A stretch of 64,000 nt of DNA. Source: Gudongella oleilytica. Its GTDB lineage: Bacteria > Bacillota > Clostridia > Tissierellales > Tissierellaceae. How positions within the stretch are numbered: position 1 is the stretch's first letter; each line of letters opens with the position of its first letter. A program made the position numbers and the translations under genes. Of the stretch, positions 1-7,366 are shown piece by piece. The stretch is taken from assembly GCF_004101785.1 (NCBI RefSeq), contig NZ_CP035130.1, forward strand, positions 1,054,001 through 1,118,000. Reading direction: 5' to 3'. Under the pieces are notes generated by a model. The model was not told where the DNA came from, made no database searches, and saw only the letters and a list, made by a program, of their open reading frames with translations.

Positions 1-171
1 AGTGAAAGAATGATTCTTAGTGAATACTTCATGCCAGATATTCCTCAACAGATAATGATCCCAGATGGGTACAAGAAGGTAATAGTTCAGTTGGTCGATG
101 TTTTTGGCGCAGTTCAGGAGATTGCAATAGGAGGAGATAATATTGAACAAGACGGAAGGACTGAAGCCTGA
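1..171 (+). CDS. C-terminal end of an unknown protein (5' truncated)
   Basis: Frame 1 is open from the first base to a TGA at 169-171 and encodes about 56 residues, beginning SERMILSEYFMPD. The start lies outside the window. I do not recognise the family from this tail. The frame overlaps the start of the next gene by 29 bases, and the next gene's ribosome site lies inside it, which fits a co-transcribed upstream gene. It could also be a chance open frame, but an open frame running into a well-placed downstream start suggests a real gene end. Confidence 0.55.
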   Translation, partial: SERMILSEYFMPDIPQQIMIPDGYKKVIVQLVDVFGAVQEIAIGGDNIEQDGRTEA

Positions 172-1585
172 AAGAGTTTTTCACTACTTTGAGGAATTGA
201 CAAAAATCCCAAGGTGTTCCTTTGATGAGAAAAGGGTAAGTGATTACCTTAAATCAGTTGGTGAGGGACTTGGGCTTGAGACAATTCAGGACGAGGCACT
301 GAATATAATAATCAAGAAACCTGGATCAAAGGGATATGAATCAAAGCCAACTGTCATAATTCAAGGCCACATGGATATGGTCTGCGATAGGTCAGAGGGA
401 TTTGACATAGATTTTTCCAGGGATCCAATACCTTTTGAGGTCAGGGATGGTTTGATAATGGCACCTAATACTACCCTTGGTGCAGACAACGGGATCGCAG
501 TTGCAATGGGATTGGCTATTCTGGAGGATAAAACGCTGGAACATCCGCCCCTGGAGGTCCTCATAACAACCAATGAGGAATCCGGTATGACCGGTGCAGC
601 TCAGCTGGATAAAAAAAATCTTTCAGGCAAGATCCTCATAAACATTGATTCAGAGGAAGAGGGCAAGCTCCTGGTAAGCTGTGCAGGTGGCAAGAGGTTC
701 TCAATAGAGATTCCTGTAAACTTTAAGGTTACTGACAAATCTTCATTTACTTTGAAGGTATCCGGACTGAAGGGTGGCCATTCAGGTATGGAGATCGATA
801 AGGGCAGGGGTAATTCCAACAGGCTGCTTGCCAGAGCTTTGGATGGATTAAGAGAGATCGACTACGATCTTTGTCATATTGAGGGAGGATCAAAGTCAAA
901 CGTTATACCTAGACTTTCATCCGCAATAATCTGTCTTGCAGACAGCGATATTGAGAAAGCAAGGGTAATTGTCAATGAAATGGAGAAACACTTCAAGGGA
1001 GAGCTTTCTACAAGCGATCCAGACGTAACCCTTACGCTTGAAAAGACCAAGGACAGAGTAAAAGCCTTCGAGGACACTGTCAAACTCAAAGTCATCGCAG
1101 CACTATTGTTGGTCCCCAATGGTGTAAACTCGATGAGTATGGATATTGAAGGCCTTGTGGAAAGCTCAAATAATATGGGGGTTGTTTCGACCCTGGAGGA
1201 TAAGGTAGTCGTAGAGAATGCCATAAGAAGCTCTGTCAAGTCATTGAAGGATATGCTATCCCGACAGATGGAGATTATTGCTGAATCTCTTGGGGCAAAC
1301 TGGTCAAGCTCCGGTGAGTATCCAGCATGGCAATACAGGAAGGATTCCTACATCAGGGATCTATTTGCACAAACCTACAGGGAGATCTCAGGTAAGGAGA
1401 TGGAGATCGAAGCAATACATGCAGGGCTTGAGTGCGGATTATTTTACGAGCTGCTGGGTAACATCGACATGGTTTCGCTGGGGCCTGATATGTGGGGAGT
1501 CCATGCACCCGGAGAGAGGCTGAGCATCGACTCTGTTGAAAGAACCTATAATATTCTTGTTGAAGTTTTAAGTAAAATAAATTAA
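143..1585 (+). CDS. pepD: Cytosolic beta-alanyl/aminoacyl-histidine dipeptidase, M20 family
   Basis: A 480-residue cytoplasmic metallodipeptidase that should hydrolyse dipeptides, including Xaa-His. M20 metal and catalytic residues are visible: GHMDMV (His76, Asp78), the metal-bridging Asp115 in LGADNGIA, and the Glu145-Glu146 pair in TTNEESG. A later GLKGGHSG segment is the start of the dimerisation (lid) domain. The length matches PepD (about 480-485). The TTG start at 143 follows GGAGGAG at 130-136 with good spacing. Peptide breakdown fits the histidine-using, amino-acid-fermenting character suggested by the hut genes further along, but that link is inference. Confidence 0.93.
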   Translation: MNKTEGLKPERVFHYFEELTKIPRCSFDEKRVSDYLKSVGEGLGLETIQDEALNIIIKKPGSKGYESKPTVIIQGHMDMVCDRSEGFDIDFSRDPIPFEVRDGLIMAPNTTLGADNGIAVAMGLAILEDKTLEHPPLEVLITTNEESGMTGAAQLDKKNLSGKILINIDSEEEGKLLVSCAGGKRFSIEIPVNFKVTDKSSFTLKVSGLKGGHSGMEIDKGRGNSNRLLARALDGLREIDYDLCHIEGGSKSNVIPRLSSAIICLADSDIEKARVIVNEMEKHFKGELSTSDPDVTLTLEKTKDRVKAFEDTVKLKVIAALLLVPNGVNSMSMDIEGLVESSNNMGVVSTLEDKVVVENAIRSSVKSLKDMLSRQMEIIAESLGANWSSSGEYPAWQYRKDSYIRDLFAQTYREISGKEMEIEAIHAGLECGLFYELLGNIDMVSLGPDMWGVHAPGERLSIDSVERTYNILVEVLSKIN

Positions 1586-1653
1586 TATATAGGATGTGCG
1601 ACGAAACAATATGGGTAATATACCTATGGAAATAAAAACAAAGGAGAATGATG

Positions 1654-2013
1654 ATGAGCGATAACAAGCATGTACACGATGAGCACTGCAATCACGATCA
1701 TGACCACGAGCACGAGGAAATGGAGATAATAACTCTGACACTCGATGACGACTCCGATCTGGATTGTGCAGTATTGGGAATTTTTGAGGTAGAAGACAAG
1801 GAGTATATCGCATTGCTTCCACTGAGCGATGACGAAGAAGAGGAAGAAGAGGATGACGTTCTCCTCTACAGATATATGGAGAAGAATGATGAGGAGTTCG
1901 AGCTGGAGCTTATTGAGGACGAAGAAGAATTCGACCTTGTATCAGAGGCTTTCTACGCTCTTTATACAGATGAGGACGAGTTTGAGGATGACGAAGAGGA
2001 CGACGAAGAATAA
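1654..2013 (+). CDS. DUF1292 (YrzB-like) acidic protein with His-rich head
   Basis: About 119 residues. The core, from EMEIITLTLDDDSDLDC through YIALLPL to a YRYMEK-like segment, has the pattern of the DUF1292 family of small Firmicutes proteins of unknown function. The first 20 residues are rich in His and acidic residues (HDEHCNHDHDHEHEE), which could bind metal ions, and the tail is almost entirely Asp/Glu. Three in-frame ATG codons lie at 1648, 1651 and 1654. AAGGAG at 1641-1646 is best spaced for 1654, so I chose that. In other Firmicutes the family often sits with yrrK and yrzL; here it is between pepD and a HAD gene. Confidence 0.82.
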   Translation: MSDNKHVHDEHCNHDHDHEHEEMEIITLTLDDDSDLDCAVLGIFEVEDKEYIALLPLSDDEEEEEEDDVLLYRYMEKNDEEFELELIEDEEEFDLVSEAFYALYTDEDEFEDDEEDDEE

Positions 2014-2076
2014 TAATAATTATTATGGGAGTACTTTGCAATGGCAAGGTACTTTCTTCATAATGAGGTGAACATA

Positions 2077-2916
2077 TTGATCAAGCTGATAGCCATAGAT
2101 CTGGATGGTACCTTGCTGGACAGCAAAAAGAGAATTCCTGAAGAGAATGTAGCTCTTATAAGGAAACTTGTCACAGTAGGATACCAGGTTGTAATAGCGA
2201 CAGGAAGAAGATACTATTCTGCAAAGATGATGACTGAAGCTCTTGGCGGGAACTTCGTGATCCTTGCCAATAATGGGAATATTGTAAGAAGAACTGATGA
2301 TGATAAGCTTATTATTTCAAAATTTCTGGATTCAGAGGCTTACAGGGATATTCTTATAGAGGCAGAAAATTCGGGATTGAAGGGTATAGTTCACGTAGAT
2401 ATGTTCTCTCAGGGGGTCGACATGGTCTTGGAGGAGGATGAAAGCGGCAGCGATCATCTTAAGTATATAACTGAAGGCGACAACAGGTATTTATTAATGC
2501 CTAAGAAGGAATTACTGAAGCTGGACAGAGTACTTGCAGTAGTATACCCGGGCAAGTCTGCCATACTCAAGGATTTCAGATCCAGGATCGATTTTAAGTA
2601 TCCTGACAGATATAGCTCTCATGTCCTTGAGAATATAAAAATTGCTGAGGCAATGTATGAGGCCATGAATCCTGGTGGAAGCAAGTGGAAGACCCTGTAT
2701 GAGTATGCGACTCTAAATGGGATAAAAAGGGAAGAGATACTGGCTATTGGCGATGATAACAACGACGTTGAGATGATATTGAATGCCGGAATCGGCATAG
2801 CCATGAAAAACGGAAGCCAGTTGGCGAAGGATGCAGCCGATATAATCACGGATAAGGATAACGATGAAGCCGGGCTGGCATTTACCCTGGCTGATGCGTT
2901 GAAAATCTTATTTTAA
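2077..2916 (+). CDS. Cof-type HAD-superfamily phosphatase
   Basis: A cytoplasmic haloacid-dehalogenase-type phosphatase of the Cof/YidA class, about 279 residues, probably acting on small sugar or nucleotide phosphates. Motif I is DLDGTLLDS near residue 8, a TGR motif follows at about residue 48, and motif IV is GDDNNDVEM near residue 224. A longer frame opens at 2041, but the TTG at 2077 is preceded by GAGGTG (2065-2070) and gives the canonical start M-IKLIAIDLDGT, so I chose it. The substrate cannot be read from sequence. The next gene follows after 13 bases, so they are probably co-transcribed. Confidence 0.87.
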   Translation: MIKLIAIDLDGTLLDSKKRIPEENVALIRKLVTVGYQVVIATGRRYYSAKMMTEALGGNFVILANNGNIVRRTDDDKLIISKFLDSEAYRDILIEAENSGLKGIVHVDMFSQGVDMVLEEDESGSDHLKYITEGDNRYLLMPKKELLKLDRVLAVVYPGKSAILKDFRSRIDFKYPDRYSSHVLENIKIAEAMYEAMNPGGSKWKTLYEYATLNGIKREEILAIGDDNNDVEMILNAGIGIAMKNGSQLAKDAADIITDKDNDEAGLAFTLADALKILF

Positions 2917-2929
2917 GGATGATTTCAAA

Positions 2930-3883
2930 TTGAGAAACGGAGTTTACAGAGCATATTCAGACTATTTGATAGAAAAATACGGTGAGAAGGTATATAAGCT
3001 ACCCATAAAGCTGCCCTTGACCTGTCCAAACAGAGACGGGAATATAAGCTGTGGAGGCTGCACTTTTTGTGGTGAAGAGGGCGGTTCCTTTGAAAACCTG
3101 CCTGATTCCATGAGTATAGCTGCCCAGTTGAAGGAAAATAAGGACCTGATCCGCAGAAAATACAAAGCTGAAAAGTTCATAGCCTACTTTCAGAATTTTT
3201 CTAACACTTACATGGGGTTCGAAACCTTCAAGTCAGCGATTTTAGAGGCATTACAGCCAGATATCGTTGAAATATCAATATCTACAAGGCCGGACTGCGT
3301 AAGGGATAATTATTTGCAATTCTTAAGTGATATCAAGTATAATAGGGGTATAGATATAACAATTGAATTAGGGTTGCAGACAGTAAATTACCATAGCTTG
3401 AGGAAAATAAACCGAGGGCATGGATTGGCTGAGTTCATTGATGCTGTATTGATGGCAAAGAGATACGGACTTAGGGTTTGCACTCACATGATCCTCAACC
3501 TACCCTGGGACGATTTGGAGGATGTGGAAGAGGGAGCGCGAATACTGTCGGCACTTGGAGTCGATGAGGTAAAGCTTCACAGTCTGTATCTAATGGAAAG
3601 TACATTAATGGCGGCACAATATGCCAATGGTGAGCTTCAGCTGCATTCGAGGGACGAATACGTAAAGAGGGTAATAGCATTCTTGGAACTGCTGGATCCG
3701 GAAATTGTAGTACAACGGATCATAGGGAGAGCTCCGGAGAAAGGCTCGGTATTCGTCAATTGGCAGGAATCCTGGTGGAAGATCAGGGATGAGATCATAC
3801 ACAGGATGATGGAAGAAAATACGCGTCAAGGTAGAAGATTTGATTACCTTGATGGTAAAGCCTTAAAAATCTTTAATCTTTAA
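2930..3883 (+). CDS. Radical SAM protein, TIGR01212 (YhcC-like) family
   Basis: A 317-residue radical SAM enzyme of the TIGR01212/YhcC group, whose reaction is not established. The N-terminal part carries the cysteine cluster: Cys32, then Cys41-x2-Cys44-x2-Cys47 in SCGGCTFC, which should hold the 4Fe-4S cluster. Further conserved-looking segments are FQNFSNTY, STRPDC, ELGLQTV and HMILNLPWD, all typical of Elp3-like radical SAM folds. The start is a TTG after AAGGATG. The gene lies 13 bases behind the HAD phosphatase gene. Confidence 0.85.
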   Translation: MRNGVYRAYSDYLIEKYGEKVYKLPIKLPLTCPNRDGNISCGGCTFCGEEGGSFENLPDSMSIAAQLKENKDLIRRKYKAEKFIAYFQNFSNTYMGFETFKSAILEALQPDIVEISISTRPDCVRDNYLQFLSDIKYNRGIDITIELGLQTVNYHSLRKINRGHGLAEFIDAVLMAKRYGLRVCTHMILNLPWDDLEDVEEGARILSALGVDEVKLHSLYLMESTLMAAQYANGELQLHSRDEYVKRVIAFLELLDPEIVVQRIIGRAPEKGSVFVNWQESWWKIRDEIIHRMMEENTRQGRRFDYLDGKALKIFNL

Positions 3884-3929
3884 CCAAATTACACAAATAT
3901 AAAGACAAAGAAAGGTAAGGTGGATTATC

Positions 3930-4352
3930 ATGGTTAAGTTCATTTTAGGTACAAAGGGCTCAGGCAAAACCAAGTGGCTGATCGATAATGCCAATAAGGA
4001 CATGCTTGAGGGGAATGGAAACATAGCTTTTGTTGACGTTGACGATAATCATATCTTCAGCTTGAATTATAATGTGAGACTTATTAATGCCATGGAATTC
4101 AATGTACTTAACGTACAGTCTTTCTATGGCTTTTTGTGTGGGATCATGGCTATGGATTACGATCTGGAGAAGATCTACGTAGATGGCATCTACAAGGTAA
4201 TGAGTCTTGAGCTGAAGGATATTGTTTACTTAATAGATTCCTTGAACAAGATCGCCTCAAAATATGAGGTTGAGTTCTACATCAACATCGATTACACAAT
4301 GGACAAGATCCCTGAGAACCTGAGATCTTACTGCTACGAGATTGAAGAATAA
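3930..4352 (+). CDS. Small P-loop ATP-binding protein of unknown function
   Basis: A 140-residue protein opening MVKFILGTKGSGKTKW, a Walker A loop with the key Lys13 and Thr14. A hydrophobic strand ending in VDGI (YVDGIYKV) may be a Walker B-like element, but no clear DE pair follows. The remainder is mixed alpha/beta with no domain I can name. The small size suggests a minimal nucleotide-binding fold. The ATG follows AAGGTAAGGTGG. A strong terminator lies immediately downstream, so it ends the operon that begins upstream. Confidence 0.72.
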   Translation: MVKFILGTKGSGKTKWLIDNANKDMLEGNGNIAFVDVDDNHIFSLNYNVRLINAMEFNVLNVQSFYGFLCGIMAMDYDLEKIYVDGIYKVMSLELKDIVYLIDSLNKIASKYEVEFYINIDYTMDKIPENLRSYCYEIEE

Positions 4353-4358
4353 ACAAAA

Positions 4359-4388
4359 GGGGAGCCTTAGGGCTCCCCGGATTTTTTA
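4359..4388 (+). terminator. Intrinsic terminator after the P-loop gene
   Basis: GGGGAGCC (4359-4366), loop TTAG, GGCTCCCC (4371-4378), then GGATTTTTT. It is an 8-bp perfect GC-rich stem followed by a T-run, 7 bases after the stop codon. Confidence 0.9.
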
Positions 4389-4398
4389 GGGGGATGGT

Positions 4399-5136
4399 AT
4401 GCCCATGAAGAAGGAACGATTGGACAAGCTATTGTCTAATATGGGCACTGGCAGCAGGACCCAGGTAAAGGATATGATCAAGTCTGGCTTTGTAACTGTA
4501 AATGGTGTTTTGGCGACGTCGCCGGAAGCTAAGGTAGTGCCTGGAGTGGACAGGGTATGCTTAAAGGGACGTGAGATAAAGTACAGAGAATTTATCTACC
4601 TGATGTTAAATAAACCCCAAGGCATGGTTTCATCTACTGATGATCCGAGAGAATCGGTAGTAATTGAACTCCTTGATGACTATTGGAAGGGCTTCAGGCC
4701 TTTTCCGGTGGGAAGGCTGGACAAGGATACGGAAGGTCTCCTGTTGATAACTAACGACGGTCAGCTTGCCCATCTTTTACTATCGCCAAGAAAAGGAGTA
4801 GACAAGACCTATTATGCTGAAATCGATGGTGTGGTATTGCCTGAGCATATTGAAAGCTTTAGAAAAGGCGTACAGCTGGAGGATGGTTATCTGACATTAC
4901 CAGCAGAGCTTGAAATAGAAAGGTCAGAATTGATCTCTACAGTACAGGTCACCATACAGGAGGGAAAGTACCACCAGGTAAAACGAATGTTTGCAGCCCA
5001 TGGCTTAAGGGTGGTCTATCTAAAGAGAATAAGAATGGGGCCACTGGTGTTGGATAATCAACTTGGGGAAGGCGAATACAGGGAGCTGACGGACAATGAA
5101 ATTGGAGTTTTGAAAAGGGAAGTTGGTATGGTATAA
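4399..5136 (+). CDS. rsuA: 16S rRNA pseudouridine synthase, RsuA family
   Basis: A 245-residue pseudouridine synthase. An N-terminal S4 RNA-binding domain (RLDKLLSNMG to about residue 45) is followed by the RsuA/RluB/RluE/RluF catalytic domain with GRLDKDTEG, in which Asp108 is the catalytic aspartate. YLMLNKPQGMVSS at about residue 67 and the KYHQVKRM segment are family hallmarks. The family is known to modify U516 of 16S RNA (RsuA) or 23S sites (RluB). The short length and the YLMLNKP form favour RsuA (YtzG-like), but I cannot exclude RluB. The start lies just behind the upstream terminator, with a GGGGATGG ribosome site. Confidence 0.85.
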   Translation: MPMKKERLDKLLSNMGTGSRTQVKDMIKSGFVTVNGVLATSPEAKVVPGVDRVCLKGREIKYREFIYLMLNKPQGMVSSTDDPRESVVIELLDDYWKGFRPFPVGRLDKDTEGLLLITNDGQLAHLLLSPRKGVDKTYYAEIDGVVLPEHIESFRKGVQLEDGYLTLPAELEIERSELISTVQVTIQEGKYHQVKRMFAAHGLRVVYLKRIRMGPLVLDNQLGEGEYRELTDNEIGVLKREVGMV

Positions 5137-5189
5137 TATGGATGCAGACGGTAATGTCTGCAAATTAGATCTTAGAATGGGTGTAAATA

Positions 5190-5741
5190 TTGATTTATCA
5201 CGGGAAAAAGGGTTTGTTCGAGACCTTCTTTGACAACAGGTCTTCGCTTATACTTCAACTTCAGAATGGAGACATTTCTAAAAGAGAGTTTCTTGAAAGC
5301 AATTATGATTTTGTTACAAGGATGAATGTAAAACCGTTTATCAGAGTAGACAGCTATGAAAAGGGAATGTATAACTACCAGTATTATAATGTTCTTGCCA
5401 AGTACTTCAGAATGATGGCTATGGAGCTTAGAAACTCAAAAAAACACCAGAAATATTATATTGAATATCTCAATAAGGGATATAAATATTATCATGAAAA
5501 GGACAGATCCGCCTTGGATGTGCTTAAAATAATCGATTTTAAGGGTGTTGAGGCATATTTCGTAAAATGTGAATCCCGAAATCTGAAGGATAAACTGTAT
5601 GAAATAGTCCTGCTGGATTACAAGGAGGCAATTTTTCACTCCAAGGCAACGTGGCTTTTGGAAATCCTCCAGAAGGAAGGAGTATTTTTTGAGGGCAGAA
5701 GGAAGTCTTTAATAGATGAATACATTAATGAGACCTATTAA
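5190..5741 (+). CDS. Hypothetical protein, possibly DUF6648-like
   Basis: 183 residues, cytoplasmic, rich in Lys, Tyr and aromatic residues. It has no signal peptide or membrane segment and looks mainly helical. The motifs SLILQLQNGDISKREFLE and YYNVLAKYFRMMA resemble a Firmicutes family of unknown function that I recall as DUF6648; that assignment is from memory and unverified. The start is TTG (ATTGATTTATCAC), with a weak GGGTG ribosome site. A bidirectional terminator follows the stop. Confidence 0.7.
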   Translation: MIYHGKKGLFETFFDNRSSLILQLQNGDISKREFLESNYDFVTRMNVKPFIRVDSYEKGMYNYQYYNVLAKYFRMMAMELRNSKKHQKYYIEYLNKGYKYYHEKDRSALDVLKIIDFKGVEAYFVKCESRNLKDKLYEIVLLDYKEAIFHSKATWLLEILQKEGVFFEGRRKSLIDEYINETY

Positions 5742-5770
5742 AATAACGTCACTGGTGGTGACGTTATTTT
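5742..5770. terminator. Bidirectional terminator between convergent genes
   Basis: AATAACGTCAC (5742-5752), a 5-base loop, and GTGACGTTATT (5758-5768) form a perfect 11-bp stem followed by T residues. A matching A-run precedes the stem on the other side, so it can serve both the plus-strand gene before it and the minus-strand gene whose stop lies in the stem. Confidence 0.85.
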
Positions 5771-6288
5771 GTAATTATCCTTACGACTTCTTCTATAGAT
5801 AGTCCCTTCTGAATTGTGAATGTCCCTGATTTAAGCTTCGTATCCAGCTTCATTTCAACTACCTTAGCAAGAAAATCCCTGCTGCTGGATACTACACCAT
5901 TTTCCTCCAGTATCAGCCCGATCTTTCCGGGGAGACTCCCCTCGGGGATAATGATCTTAACTGTTTGAGTTTGCGGAGCTGGCGGAGGTGGTGCAGGTTG
6001 AGGTTCATCAGAAGGCTCTGACAGGGGTTCCTCCTGAGAGGGGGCATCTGCAGGTTCTTCTGCAGAAGGGTCTTCAGCAGGGTCGTCAGATGGCTCATCT
6101 TCGATATCCTGAGGTCTTTCGGAGTTATCTACGACAACTGTTGACGGAGGTATTTCGAGAGCATCCTTTGCAAATAGAACGTCAAGTCTCCAGCCAATAA
6201 CCAACGCAACAACTACAATAATTGCAAGCATAAAAACGTAATCTATGGAATCATACAAAATATCCCTAAGCTTTTCAAAGCTATTCAT
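5764..6288 (-). CDS. Membrane-anchored protein with MltG/YceG-like C-terminal domain
   Basis: 174 residues with one N-terminal transmembrane helix (VFMLAIIVVVALVIGW, about residues 18-33). A Pro/Glu/Asp-rich spacer of about 55 residues (roughly 55-108) follows, then a C-terminal module from TVKIIIPEGSLPGKI onward. That module resembles the N-terminal LysM-like subdomain of the endolytic transglycosylase MltG/YceG (IPEGS, LEENGVVSS, LKSGTF, SIEEVVRIITK). The catalytic transglycosylase domain of MltG is absent. I infer an extracytoplasmic wall-associated accessory protein; no enzymatic role can be assigned. It is a lone minus-strand gene, with GAGGTGG upstream of its ATG. Confidence 0.75.
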   Translation of the reverse strand: MNSFEKLRDILYDSIDYVFMLAIIVVVALVIGWRLDVLFAKDALEIPPSTVVVDNSERPQDIEDEPSDDPAEDPSAEEPADAPSQEEPLSEPSDEPQPAPPPPAPQTQTVKIIIPEGSLPGKIGLILEENGVVSSSRDFLAKVVEMKLDTKLKSGTFTIQKGLSIEEVVRIITK

Positions 6289-6386
6289 ATATCCACCTCA
6301 TGACCTTCAAATTCAGTTTGTTTTCAATTCAATGTCAAATTATAGTATAATTATAGCATAATAAAGAGGAAAAGGTGAGATAAACT

Positions 6387-7355
6387 TTGAGAGAGATAAG
6401 GGTTGGGAAAAACGACAGCAATCAAAGGCTTGACAGATTTCTTAAAAAATATATGGATGAGGCCGGAACTGGCTTTATCTACAAGATGCTGAGAAAGAAA
6501 AATATAAAGGTTAACGAGTCCAAGGCATCACCAGAAATGATGATTTTCGAAGGAGACACTATACAGCTTTACCTTTCTGATGAGACTATAGATAAATTCA
6601 TTGGCACAAAGGAAGTAAGGAAATCCAAGCTCGCTCCTCGTATAATTTACGAGGATGAGAATCTTGTTTTGATAAATAAACCTGCGGGGATCTTATCTCA
6701 TGGTGCAGGCGAGGAGTTCGAGGAGAATATCGTAGACTCACTGATAACGTATCTGATCCAAAAAGGCGATTACATACCCAGGATCGAAAAGACCTTTTCA
6801 CCATCAATCTGCAATCGGTTGGATCGAAATACATCGGGAGTAATAATAGGTGCCAAGAACTCCGAGGCATTGAGGCTTGTAAATAAAGCGATAAAGGAAG
6901 GCAGCGTCAGGAAGTATTACAAAACCATAGTAAAGGGAACAATCAAAGAAGATTTTGAGCATAAGGGGTTCCTGATCAAGGATGAAGATAGGAATCTTGT
7001 TGATATTTCAGATAAGCAGGGCGAAAGATCCAAGGATGTTTACACAAAATTCAGGGTCATTATGTCAAAAGGAGGATATTCACTACTTGAGGTTGAACTT
7101 ATAACCGGGAGGACTCATCAGATAAGGAGTACTCTTCAAACAATGGGTTATCCAGTAATTGGTGATCGAAAGTATGGGAATTCAGTTGTAAATGATGAAT
7201 TTAGAAAAAAGTATGGTCTTGAGAACCAGTGGCTTCACGGATACAGGATCGTGCTGAATGGTCTTGAGGAGAAGCTTGATTACCTTAATAGCAGGGAGTT
7301 TATCGCAGAGCCGGACCAGCTTTACGTTAAAATCGAACAAGAGTTATTTCGATGA
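6387..7355 (+). CDS. RluA-family pseudouridine synthase with S4 domain
   Basis: A 322-residue protein with an N-terminal S4 domain (QRLDRFLKKYMDEAG to about residue 60) and an RluA-type catalytic domain. CNRLDRNTSGVIIGAK contains the catalytic Asp, and ITGRTHQIRSTLQTMGYPVIGDRKYG is the family C-terminal signature. It probably modifies 23S rRNA (RluC/RluD group); the exact site cannot be predicted. The TTG start follows AAAGGTGAG. It overlaps the frame of the following nucleoside kinase, and ribosome sites are packed closely, so they are likely co-expressed. A second family member lies at 23824-24714. Confidence 0.87.
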   Translation: MREIRVGKNDSNQRLDRFLKKYMDEAGTGFIYKMLRKKNIKVNESKASPEMMIFEGDTIQLYLSDETIDKFIGTKEVRKSKLAPRIIYEDENLVLINKPAGILSHGAGEEFEENIVDSLITYLIQKGDYIPRIEKTFSPSICNRLDRNTSGVIIGAKNSEALRLVNKAIKEGSVRKYYKTIVKGTIKEDFEHKGFLIKDEDRNLVDISDKQGERSKDVYTKFRVIMSKGGYSLLEVELITGRTHQIRSTLQTMGYPVIGDRKYGNSVVNDEFRKKYGLENQWLHGYRIVLNGLEEKLDYLNSREFIAEPDQLYVKIEQELFR

Positions 7356-7366
7356 AGGAGGATATT

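Noticed and set aside
1353-1822. Minus-strand frames across the pepD end and the DUF1292 gene
   Set aside because: They are antisense shadows of real genes without ribosome sites.
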